Assembly: GCA_003155275.1 (NCBI GenBank) | Contig: PMCC01000139.1 | Span: forward strand, 32,830 to 42,010 | Length of the DNA: 9,181 bases | Direction: 5' to 3' | Source of the DNA: Actinomycetota bacterium | Lineage (GTDB): Bacteria; Actinomycetota; Humimicrobiia; Humimicrobiales; Humimicrobiaceae | In this document: positions 1 through 6,313 of the stretch, piece by piece | How the letters are laid out: the number at the start of each line of letters is the position of its first letter | Position numbering within the stretch: position 1 is the stretch's first letter | Translations under genes and position numbers: made by a program | The notes under the pieces: generated by a model | What the model saw: only the letters and a program-made list of their open reading frames with translations | Told to the model about the DNA's origin: nothing | Databases searched by the model: none

Positions 1-1
1 T

Positions 2-205
2 TTTATTTTATTAAAAGGCTTAAAAAGAAAAAACAAATATCTAGAAACTATAAATAATTGGGTCTGTCACCTAAGCCATATTATTTTTTATAAATTCAAC
101 AATAATAATTCTTTAAATAAAATCAATAAGGGAAAAATCGAAAGGAAATACCCCTTAAGCGGGAATTTTATATATTTTAAGATTACGTATAGTAAATTGC
201 CCTGA
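2..205 (+). CDS. Possible C-terminal end of an unidentified gene (partial)
   Basis: This plus-strand frame is open from the left edge to a TGA at 203-205, about 67 codons. That is longer than expected by chance in DNA this AT-rich. The translation begins FILLKGLKRKNKYLE and is lysine- and asparagine-rich, and I do not recognise it. Its last 51 bases overlap the 3' end of the convergent 709-residue gene antiparallel, which counts against it. A competing frame from base 1 ends at a TAA at 55-57 and gives a short basic tail (FYFIKRLKKKK...) that would suit the cytoplasmic end of a membrane protein and avoid the overlap. One of the two may be the true end of a gene lying left of the window. Confidence 0.28.
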   Translation, partial: FILLKGLKRKNKYLETINNWVCHLSHIIFYKFNNNNSLNKINKGKIERKYPLSGNFIYFKITYSKLP

Positions 206-2284
206 GGAATAAGAAAATACCCTGAAAAAAACATCAATATTATCTTTTAAACTTCCGGAATTTATTACTCTCCTGACCGGTACAAATAAGTCACCTTCAA
301 AGGAATCCGGCTTGAGGCTAAACTCCTGTTGGGGATTATCATAACCTTTGCCAAAAAAATCAAAAGATACACTATTATTCATTGGTATATTTTGTTTTAT
401 TTCAAATGTAATAAGATAATCTGTCCCCTTTTCGATTTTCAATGGTACTTGAAAGGATTTGAGGGATTTGGAATAATTCCCATTCATCGATAATTCTAAA
501 ACTCCGGAAACATTTTCAAGTTCGAAACCGCTTAAGGTATCTGCGGATTTAGATGATGTGCCCTGATCAAAAACAATATTACTGTCTAAAGCAAGGTTTT
601 TAGATTCATATACCACTGTTGTATTATAATCAAACAAGATTTCAGGTTTTGAAAAACCAAGAGAATGTAAATCTTCTGTCTTGTAATAATCGGAGATCAT
701 TCCTTCTGCCTGCTGGCCCATGGACTTATTTACAAAAATAATAATATTGCCCTCCGGAAAAAAACTTTTGCTGTAGTTGCCAAAATCCACACCTTTTTTG
801 CTAAGATAATATTCCAGCATTACATCAGATGGCTTTTGATAGAGAATTTTGTTTTCAAGTGTAAACATATTCACAGAGTCATTTGCCATATTTCCGTAGT
901 CTCTTAAAGTATTTTCGCCATTGATATATTCAACAGAACTTAAAAAAAATCCTGAAACAAAAATGACAACAAGGAGCAGCAAAGATACTGAAGGTAAAAC
1001 CCATTGAAGATTTCCTCTCTTTTCTTTCTGTACTATTTTTAGTCTTACTAATTCCACAATATATCTGATTCCGGCTGAAGCAATCATAATAATGAGAGGT
1101 AAAATAAAAGCGAAAGCTTCCGCACCTGGAAATGCAACTCTTGAAAACAGAAAAATCAGGATCACTGCAACCATGGAATAAAAAACAGAAACTTTATGTC
1201 CTTTCCATTTCCTGTGAACAATTAAGGATATCAAAACGGTTATGCCAAGAAGTATTAGAAAGAATATATTTAAATTTTTGTTCCCTTCAATCCATGTATT
1301 CCTGATAGAAAGAAAAGAGGAATAAAATGATTCAGAGATACTATTTGTCCTAATAAAATTAAGATTTTTAACATTTTCTATACCTATAGCAAGTATTACC
1401 GGAATATAAAAAAGAAAAGTTAAAATAAAAGCGCAAGTAATGACAGTAGCGCATCTTTTTGCAATTTCTGATATTTTGTAAACAGTATCCCTAAAAAGTA
1501 CTGATAAGATAATCCATAAAAGAACAGTCGCAAATGGAAGAAGGAACAGTGGACTTGTTAAAAAACCAAAAGCTGAGACTGCCGAAAAGAAAATCCAGAG
1601 GATGGTATCATTATTTACTTTTAGATATTTTATAAGCATGAGTAAAATAAAAAACAGCAGCATTATCAGGGAAATGCCTCTTAGGTCTGCTGAATAGTAT
1701 ATAAAGAAGGGAGAGGCAGATATAATTGCTGCAGCTATCAAACCCGTACTTTTATCATAAAACAATCTTGTTGTAGCATAAACAGCAGGAATAAGCGCTA
1801 CTCCTGCAAGAAAAGAAGGCAATCTTAATACCCATAACTCCCTGTTTGAAATAAGGTATAAAAATTTAATTATAATATTGTTTAGAATAAAGTTATCAGC
1901 AGAAGTATAAAAGAATAACTGGTGGAAAGTCTTGTTATTAAAGTAGTTCAGGTAAATTAGCGCTTCATTATAATTAATGGGTTTTGTAAGATATAAGATT
2001 CTGAAGGCTGTTCCCGATATAAATATTATAAGAAAAAAATAAAAATAAATCTTATTTTCATTTTTAAAATGACAGATTATCCTGTCAAAGACTCGCTTTA
2101 AGATGGCTTCAAGTCTGTTTTTCTCTAAAAATATTATACCTCCTGAAAGAAGCAGCATGATTCCGGCAAAACTTGTACCCATTACCGATTCATTAAGGTA
2201 AGGCATTATCAATAATAGCGCCCCTGTCAATATTATCAGGCAAACAAAAACCAGAAAAAATATTTTTACTTTCCTATTGTTCAT
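155..2284 (-). CDS. GT39-like (GT-C fold) membrane glycosyltransferase, 709 aa, long form
   Basis: Predicted polytopic membrane protein of the ArnT/PMT-like GT39 class, which transfers a sugar from a polyprenyl-phosphate donor on the outer face of the membrane. Two N-terminal membrane segments (about residues 8-29 and 38-53) and a basic linker precede the GT-C core, which starts near residue 79. The first extracytoplasmic loop has NYNEA (N104-A108) where the family usually has Asp-Glu, so the Asp is replaced by N106 while E107 is kept. The usual SQEAR-type motif near the end of the next outer loop appears as SADLR (198-202), keeping an acid and the Arg. Several more membrane segments run to about residue 450. 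An extracytoplasmic tail follows: a mixed region at 452-560 and a beta-rich region at about 565-709 containing DYLITFEI. It lies 10 bases after the 530-residue gene, probably in one transcript. No good Shine-Dalgarno precedes the ATG. It is paralogous to the gene at 6313..8442. The donor and acceptor cannot be read from the sequence. Confidence 0.85.
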   Translation of the reverse strand: MNNRKVKIFFLVFVCLIILTGALLLIMPYLNESVMGTSFAGIMLLLSGGIIFLEKNRLEAILKRVFDRIICHFKNENKIYFYFFLIIFISGTAFRILYLTKPINYNEALIYLNYFNNKTFHQLFFYTSADNFILNNIIIKFLYLISNRELWVLRLPSFLAGVALIPAVYATTRLFYDKSTGLIAAAIISASPFFIYYSADLRGISLIMLLFFILLMLIKYLKVNNDTILWIFFSAVSAFGFLTSPLFLLPFATVLLWIILSVLFRDTVYKISEIAKRCATVITCAFILTFLFYIPVILAIGIENVKNLNFIRTNSISESFYSSFLSIRNTWIEGNKNLNIFFLILLGITVLISLIVHRKWKGHKVSVFYSMVAVILIFLFSRVAFPGAEAFAFILPLIIMIASAGIRYIVELVRLKIVQKEKRGNLQWVLPSVSLLLLVVIFVSGFFLSSVEYINGENTLRDYGNMANDSVNMFTLENKILYQKPSDVMLEYYLSKKGVDFGNYSKSFFPEGNIIIFVNKSMGQQAEGMISDYYKTEDLHSLGFSKPEILFDYNTTVVYESKNLALDSNIVFDQGTSSKSADTLSGFELENVSGVLELSMNGNYSKSLKSFQVPLKIEKGTDYLITFEIKQNIPMNNSVSFDFFGKGYDNPQQEFSLKPDSFEGDLFVPVRRVINSGSLKDNIDVFFRVFSYSSGQFTIRNLKIYKIPA

Positions 2285-2294
2285 GTTGTAAAAA

Positions 2295-3887
2295 TTATTT
2301 GAGTTTATAAATGCTCATTAAAGACCCGCCGTTTACAGATAGAGTGTATACTATTTTTTTTGCATCAAGGCTTTCTTTAGTCCCGTATCTATAAACGGTA
2401 ATGTAATAATCAGCATTCGCAAGATCTTTGACATATTCCAGCTTGTCCCTGTCTGACTTGGGTAAAAGGTTTTCTATTTGGTCTCCATCGCTAAAATCTG
2501 TTGTATAAGTTATTTTTTTCCTGTCATCATTTTTTAAAATATAGTCAAAGCCATACTTACATGACAATCCCCAGTAGTCAATCGTAAACCTTTGCCCTAC
2601 AACGCCTAAATCTTTTCCCGCAAAAATATTAAAATAAGCATATTCATAAGGATGCATCTTGACCATTTCAAAAGATATAAATCCAAGGTTTAAGATTATG
2701 AGAGTTGCGACAATAACAGCCGAAATGCTGTAATATTTTAAACCGTTTTTTTTAAGCAAATCATAAGTCCATTTTATTCCACTGACTGCAAATACCAGTA
2801 AAGCAGGATATACAAAGTACATTTGTCTCCAGCCGTTGTAAATATTGGTTTTTAATATAATCTGGCCAAGGACCGGGATGAAAAACCACAATAAAGCGAC
2901 AATTAAATATTTGTTTTCCTTATAAAAAGTAAATAGGTTTTTTCTCACTGCTGCAAAAAAGCTGCAAAGCCCTACAAGAAATAAAATAATATAAAAAATT
3001 GGTGTCGTTACGGCCATCCAGGCGGGCAGATAAGACCTAGGGATCTCAAAACTGGTTATCTGCTGGCCAAGGAAAAGTGAAAGTGAATTACGAGGATAAT
3101 CTGCCATGTTATTTATAGCAGCAGCTAAATTTGTGATGGGATCGGCAAGCAATACTGGCATCATCATACAGAATACAATAGCAAAAACAAACAAATAGAT
3201 TAGAAGAACTTGTACTTTTTTAAGCACATCAGAATATCCAGAGGATTTGTCTTGCCTTCTCTCAAGTACAAAATCTATTATAAAAAATAAAACAGTTATA
3301 ATAGGAATCAGTATGCCAATTATGCGCATTGCAGCAGCAAAACCAGCGGCCAGTCCATGGAAAAATGCAAATTTTACACTTCTGGTTTCCAGAAACATAT
3401 AAAGGGTAAAAATTGCTATAATAAAAAAAGATAAAAATGGCAGGTCTTTTGGATTATAGAATGAATCCACGAATATGCGGGGAGACAGAAACAAAAAAAG
3501 GCTCCCCAAAAGACCTGATTTCCAGCTTTTAAAAATCTTTTTGCAAAGGAAATAGAAAAAAACAATAGAGGCAAAGAACAGTAAAAATGAAAGACAGTGT
3601 CTCATAAAAAAGAAATTTGAGATACGGAAAGTCCTTTCTATAATATCTGCAATCATAGTGAAGGTGGTTCCATGGTAAGTATTGACTGATTCATAAATTG
3701 CTTTGTCGTTCTTCAATATAAGGTCTACAGCTTGAATACCGAGATTCCTTTGGAGGTTTTCATCAGTTGAATATCCATAGTTACCAACTGAAAAGATGTC
3801 AACAAGAAAAAAAATAACAAAAAATAATAAAACGATTATTTTATATTTTTTATCAGAATAATTTTTGATTACTTCTAAAAAGCACAT
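2295..3887 (-). CDS. GT39-like (GT-C fold) membrane glycosyltransferase, 530 aa, short form
   Basis: Polytopic GT39-like protein, predicted to use a lipid-linked sugar at the outer membrane face. After the first membrane segment (about 17-36) comes TDEN (D42, E43), the position of the GT-C catalytic Asp-Glu pair. Further family landmarks are RH at 96-97, SPRIFVDSFYNPKD (135-148), YNGWRQ (350-355), an HPYEYAYFN segment (412-420) and DYWGLS (437-442). It ends IYKLK, like its paralogue at 4676..6313. Between about residues 95 and 170 I count 55 identities in 75 aligned residues with that paralogue. It differs from the paralogue at three Trp/Pro-rich sites: MPVLLADP for WPYLWTNP, YPR for FPW, and IPRSY for TPWHY. 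Those changes may alter substrate handling. The ATG gives an N-terminus matching the paralogue's length. However, no Shine-Dalgarno lies upstream, and transposase-derived sequence begins almost at the start codon. Confidence 0.86.
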   Translation of the reverse strand: MCFLEVIKNYSDKKYKIIVLLFFVIFFLVDIFSVGNYGYSTDENLQRNLGIQAVDLILKNDKAIYESVNTYHGTTFTMIADIIERTFRISNFFFMRHCLSFLLFFASIVFFYFLCKKIFKSWKSGLLGSLFLFLSPRIFVDSFYNPKDLPFLSFFIIAIFTLYMFLETRSVKFAFFHGLAAGFAAAMRIIGILIPIITVLFFIIDFVLERRQDKSSGYSDVLKKVQVLLIYLFVFAIVFCMMMPVLLADPITNLAAAINNMADYPRNSLSLFLGQQITSFEIPRSYLPAWMAVTTPIFYIILFLVGLCSFFAAVRKNLFTFYKENKYLIVALLWFFIPVLGQIILKTNIYNGWRQMYFVYPALLVFAVSGIKWTYDLLKKNGLKYYSISAVIVATLIILNLGFISFEMVKMHPYEYAYFNIFAGKDLGVVGQRFTIDYWGLSCKYGFDYILKNDDRKKITYTTDFSDGDQIENLLPKSDRDKLEYVKDLANADYYITVYRYGTKESLDAKKIVYTLSVNGGSLMSIYKLK

Positions 3888-4048
3888 ATTTGGTTATTTA
3901 ACAGAATTGCAACTCTTTCAATAGTATTTAAACTAACAATGGAGGCAGCCATACCTGGAAGAAATTAAAGGGCCATCAATTGATACTTTTGGTACTTGAA
4001 AACAAAAAGTTTGTTGATGGAGAACTGTTTGAGGAGGTAGCTGCATAA
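3888..4048 (+). pseudogene. C-terminal remnant of an IS256-family (mutator type) transposase
   Basis: Two adjacent plus-strand frames join into one recognisable protein end. From about 3909, one frame reads ATLSIVFKLTMEAA. After a one-base frameshift near 3947-3953, the other reads TWKKLKGHQLI, then a segment with KKFVDGELFEEVAA and a TAA at 4046-4048. From memory, the pattern (A-T-x-x-x-V-F-K-L, then W-x-K-L-x-G, then K-F-x-D-G, ending A-A) matches the C-terminus of many IS256-family transposases; I could not search for it. All catalytic parts are missing. The fragment starts within a few bases of the divergent 530-residue gene's start codon, so a deletion removed the rest of the element. 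It cannot be functional. Confidence 0.6.
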
Positions 4049-4078
4049 TGGTTTTCCGGAGGATGCGTAAAATCTCTA

Positions 4079-4103
4079 ATCCACAACATTTGACAATATC
4101 TCT
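4079..4103 (+). repeat. Probable right terminal inverted repeat of the decayed IS256-type element
   Basis: Thirty bases after the transposase stop lies a stretch containing CCACAACATTTGACAATATC. It resembles the CACAA-x-TTTGACA style of IS256-family ends, and the distance from the stop codon fits. The matching left end was not found on the other side, consistent with deletion of the left part. The embedded TTGACA (4090-4095) faces outward towards the plus-strand operon and could act as a -35 box, but I see no well-spaced -10. Confidence 0.4.
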
Positions 4104-4276
4104 CTAATAATTTGTTTTGACAAATTAGACTACCTTAATATTTAATAGAATAATTTATTTTTATAAGCCCGATTTCGGTATAAAAATTTTTAGAAAATCC
4201 TTATTTTTAGTATAATGTTTATAATTATAGAATACAATTGATAATCTTCTTTTTTAATTATAAGAATATTATTTAA
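4104..4276. other. AT-rich spacer without coding signal; weak promoter-like boxes
   Basis: No reading frame of note is present. There is a TTGACA at 4117-4122 without a well-placed -10, and two TATAAT hexamers at 4211-4216 and 4220-4225 without a convincing -35. In DNA this AT-rich such matches are cheap. They are recorded only as candidates for a plus-strand promoter ahead of the broken reading frames and the 4676 operon. Confidence 0.3.
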
Positions 4277-4493
4277 TTACTTTTAGAAAAAGCTAAAAAA
4301 ATGATAAACGATAAAATATGTTTAAAAAATTTAGCTGGTGTAGATTCTAATGGTAAAAAAATCATGATGACTAATAAGTTAGAACCCAATATGATTGATT
4401 TAGTATTTAAAAAATATTAGCTGTATAGTTAAAAATAATATTTCAAGTTTAAGAAATTATTTAAAATTTCAATTTCTAATAATAAAAAAATGA
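4277..4493 (+). pseudogene. Decayed coding remnant of unknown function (5' part)
   Basis: A frame opens at 4277 after a stop at 4274-4276 and reads LLLEKAKK. It then passes an ATG at 4301 and continues through NLAGVDSNGKKIMMTNKLEP to a TAG at 4418-4420. An overlapping frame shifted by one base (from 4404) carries on with ISCIVKNNISSLRNYLKF to a TGA at 4491-4493. The joined product has a normal protein-like residue mix rather than the Lys/Asn/Ile/Phe noise of random AT-rich DNA, which suggests one frameshifted gene. The 4301..4420 piece could instead be a 39-residue small gene, but no ribosome binding site is visible. I do not recognise the family. Confidence 0.33.
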
Positions 4494-4577
4494 ATTTAAA
4501 TAAAATTGCATTTAAAATTCATCATTATTTCAGTTATAAAATTGTTTTTTTTTGGTTTAATCCAGATTATTACCGGT

Positions 4578-4600
4578 TTTACCAATAATAATATGGTAAA
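4578..4600. repeat. Perfect 7-bp inverted repeat with 9-base spacer
   Basis: TTTACCA (4578-4584) and TGGTAAA (4594-4600) are perfect reverse complements around ATAATAATA. They lie about 76 bases upstream of the 545-residue gene and surround the ATG at 4593. This could be an operator half-site pair or an RNA hairpin. No T-run follows on the plus strand, so it is not a terminator in that direction. It may be chance in AT-rich DNA. Confidence 0.35.
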
Positions 4601-4640
4601 GTTCTTGAGAGAAGAAACGATACATCCATTTCATAAAATA

Positions 4641-4646
4641 TATAAT
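4641..4646 (+). promoter_or_regulatory. Candidate -10 box for the plus-strand operon
   Basis: A consensus TATAAT lies 29 bases before the ATG at 4676, at a distance that would give a short leader. No recognisable -35 hexamer sits 16-18 bases upstream; the nearest is TTGAGA at 4605-4610, with a 30-base gap. Because the box lies in an open frame in AT-rich DNA, the call is weak. Confidence 0.2.
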
Positions 4647-4675
4647 CTAATTCCATATGTTTACCAAGAGCAGAT

Positions 4676-6313
4676 ATGATACATCTTACTGCCTTCTTTA
4701 GGAAAAATTATAAAACAATAATAATCATTTTATTTTTTTTAGCATTCCTTTTAATAGGCTTGAGTATTTATAAGGACTATGGCATATCCATCGATGAAGA
4801 CGCAGTTAGGGCAAGAGGAGATGTTGCAATTGATTATATTTTAAAAAATAACACAGAACTTTTAACTTATCCAACAAGAACCTACGGAACATTTTATGAC
4901 GTTTTGCTTGTTATTATAGAAAGAGCTTTTAAACTATCAAAAGATTTGCAAAAAGTTTTTTTTACACGGCATTTGGTAAATTTCTTATTATTTTATTTAA
5001 GTGTAATCTGCTTTTACTTTTTGTGCAAAAAGAGTTTTAAAAGCTGGAAGGCCGGGCTACTGGGATCTACTTTTCTAATTTTAAGCCCCAGGATATTCGC
5101 TGATTCATTTTATAACCCTAAGGATATCCCATTCATGTCTTTATTTATAATAAGCATTTTTACTCTTGTTTTATTTTTAGAAAGAAAGACTGTTGCAAGG
5201 GCAATAATACATGCACTCGCAACAGCAATTCTTATCGATATAAGAATACTTGGAATTATTGTGCCCTTTTTTACAATTATATTCTTTATTGCGGATTTAC
5301 TGGTCTTCAAAGGCTTAGGTAAAAAAAATATAAGGATAGCTGGAAATTTTTTTATTCATATATTTTTTCTGGCCGGTTTCACCATTTTATTCTGGCCGTA
5401 TTTGTGGACTAATCCCATAGGTCATCTTGTAGAATCTTTTAGGGAAATGAGCAATTTCCCATGGAAGGGTTATGTCTTATATATGGGTCACTATATAAAT
5501 CCTGCCATAAACACACCATGGCATTATACCCTGGTGTGGATTTTAGTTACCACCCCCATTCTATACATATGTTTTTTTATAACCGGTATGTCTTCTTTTG
5601 TTAAAAATTTTATTAAAGATCCTAAAAAATATTATTTAGAAAAAAAAGGAAATATAATTTTTGTTTTATGGTTTTTCATGCCACTACTGGCTGTAATTAT
5701 CTTAAAATCAGTTTTGTACAATGGTTGGCGCCAGATGTTTTTTATTTATCCCGCACTTATTTTATTGTCCCTGGAAGGTGTGATATTTCTATTTAATTAT
5801 ATAAAGGACAAATTCAGACACAAAATTTTAATGGTAATCAATATAATTTTATCAGTCATAATTATTTCAAGCTTTATAAATACTTCTTATTTCATGATAA
5901 AAAATCATCCTTTCCAAAATCTATATTTTAATGTAATAGCAGGAAAAAATATGGAAGAGGCAAAAAATAATTTTGATTTGGACTATTGGGATTTGACATA
6001 TAAAAAAGCAATTGAATATCTTGCCCAAAATGATTCAAGCAGCGTCATTAAATTTACTACATCAAGTCGTGCTTTAACAAATGGCGGTAGTGACACAGAT
6101 TTAAGTCCATTATCAATGATTGGTAATCATGATGATATAATATTGCTTCCTTACAAATACAAAGGCAAGCTTCTTTATGTAGAAGATATTGACAAAGCAA
6201 CATATTTTATAGCTAATTACATCAATCGTAGAGCAGAATATCCACTAAAAAATGAGTTTTATTCTATATCTATCAATGGAGCTAAAATTGTAACAATTTA
6301 TAAATTAAAATAA
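4676..6313 (+). CDS. GT39-like (GT-C fold) membrane glycosyltransferase, 545 aa, short form
   Basis: Paralogue of the 530-residue protein, with the better conserved motif set. Membrane segment 1 (about 13-32) is followed by IDED with D40 and E41, the GT-C acidic pair in the first outer loop. Then come RH (98-99), SPRIFADSFYNPKDIPF (137-153), FWPYLWTNP (239-247), FPWKGYVLYMG (261-271), TPWHY (280-284), YNGWRQ (348-353), HPFQNLYFN (411-419) and DYWDLTY (436-442). The tail after about residue 400 is mostly extracytoplasmic and ends IYKLK. Predicted role: transfer of a sugar from a polyprenyl-phosphate carrier to a surface acceptor that cannot be named. A weak AAGAG (4666-4670) precedes the ATG, which overlaps the stop of an upstream frame as ATGA. 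The stop shares one base with the start of the following 709-residue gene, so the two are almost certainly cotranslated. Confidence 0.87.
   Translation: MIHLTAFFRKNYKTIIIILFFLAFLLIGLSIYKDYGISIDEDAVRARGDVAIDYILKNNTELLTYPTRTYGTFYDVLLVIIERAFKLSKDLQKVFFTRHLVNFLLFYLSVICFYFLCKKSFKSWKAGLLGSTFLILSPRIFADSFYNPKDIPFMSLFIISIFTLVLFLERKTVARAIIHALATAILIDIRILGIIVPFFTIIFFIADLLVFKGLGKKNIRIAGNFFIHIFFLAGFTILFWPYLWTNPIGHLVESFREMSNFPWKGYVLYMGHYINPAINTPWHYTLVWILVTTPILYICFFITGMSSFVKNFIKDPKKYYLEKKGNIIFVLWFFMPLLAVIILKSVLYNGWRQMFFIYPALILLSLEGVIFLFNYIKDKFRHKILMVINIILSVIIISSFINTSYFMIKNHPFQNLYFNVIAGKNMEEAKNNFDLDYWDLTYKKAIEYLAQNDSSSVIKFTTSSRALTNGGSDTDLSPLSMIGNHDDIILLPYKYKGKLLYVEDIDKATYFIANYINRRAEYPLKNEFYSISINGAKIVTIYKLK

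Larger units (their letters stand above)
4500..4679 (+). pseudogene. Decayed or short upstream reading frame with ATGA overlap to the 545-aa gene
   Basis: This frame is open for about 60 codons between a TAA at 4497-4499 and a TGA at 4677-4679. It lies in the same frame as the 4404..4493 piece. It encodes a hydrophobic stretch (KFIIISVIKLFFFGLIQII) followed by a polar end that includes EETIHPFHKIYNLIPYVYQ. The only ATG is at 4593, giving a possible 28-residue peptide. The terminal TGA overlaps the start codon at 4676 as ATGA, typical of translationally coupled genes. This suggests that a gene once sat directly upstream in the operon, or that a short coupled leader peptide remains. No homology is recognised. 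Confidence 0.35.

Noticed and set aside
60..72. GGGTCTGTCACCT, resembling short dispersed repeat motifs near IS200-like elements
   Set aside because: No second or inverted copy was found elsewhere in the window, and no transposase lies nearby.
4117..4146. TTGACA plus downstream AT-rich hexamer as a promoter
   Set aside because: No -10-like hexamer occurs at 16-18 bases with more than a weak match; chance matches are common in this DNA.
4490..4588. Plus-strand frame from ATG 4490 (MNLNKIAFKIHHYF...)
   Set aside because: It competes with the overlapping frame that ends in the ATGA junction, has no Shine-Dalgarno, and is dominated by the residues expected from random AT-rich DNA.
5110..5310. 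66-residue minus-strand reading frame inside the 545-residue gene
   Set aside because: It is fully antisense to a well-supported coding region, has no ribosome binding site, and its translation is unlike any family I know; it is a shadow of the real gene.
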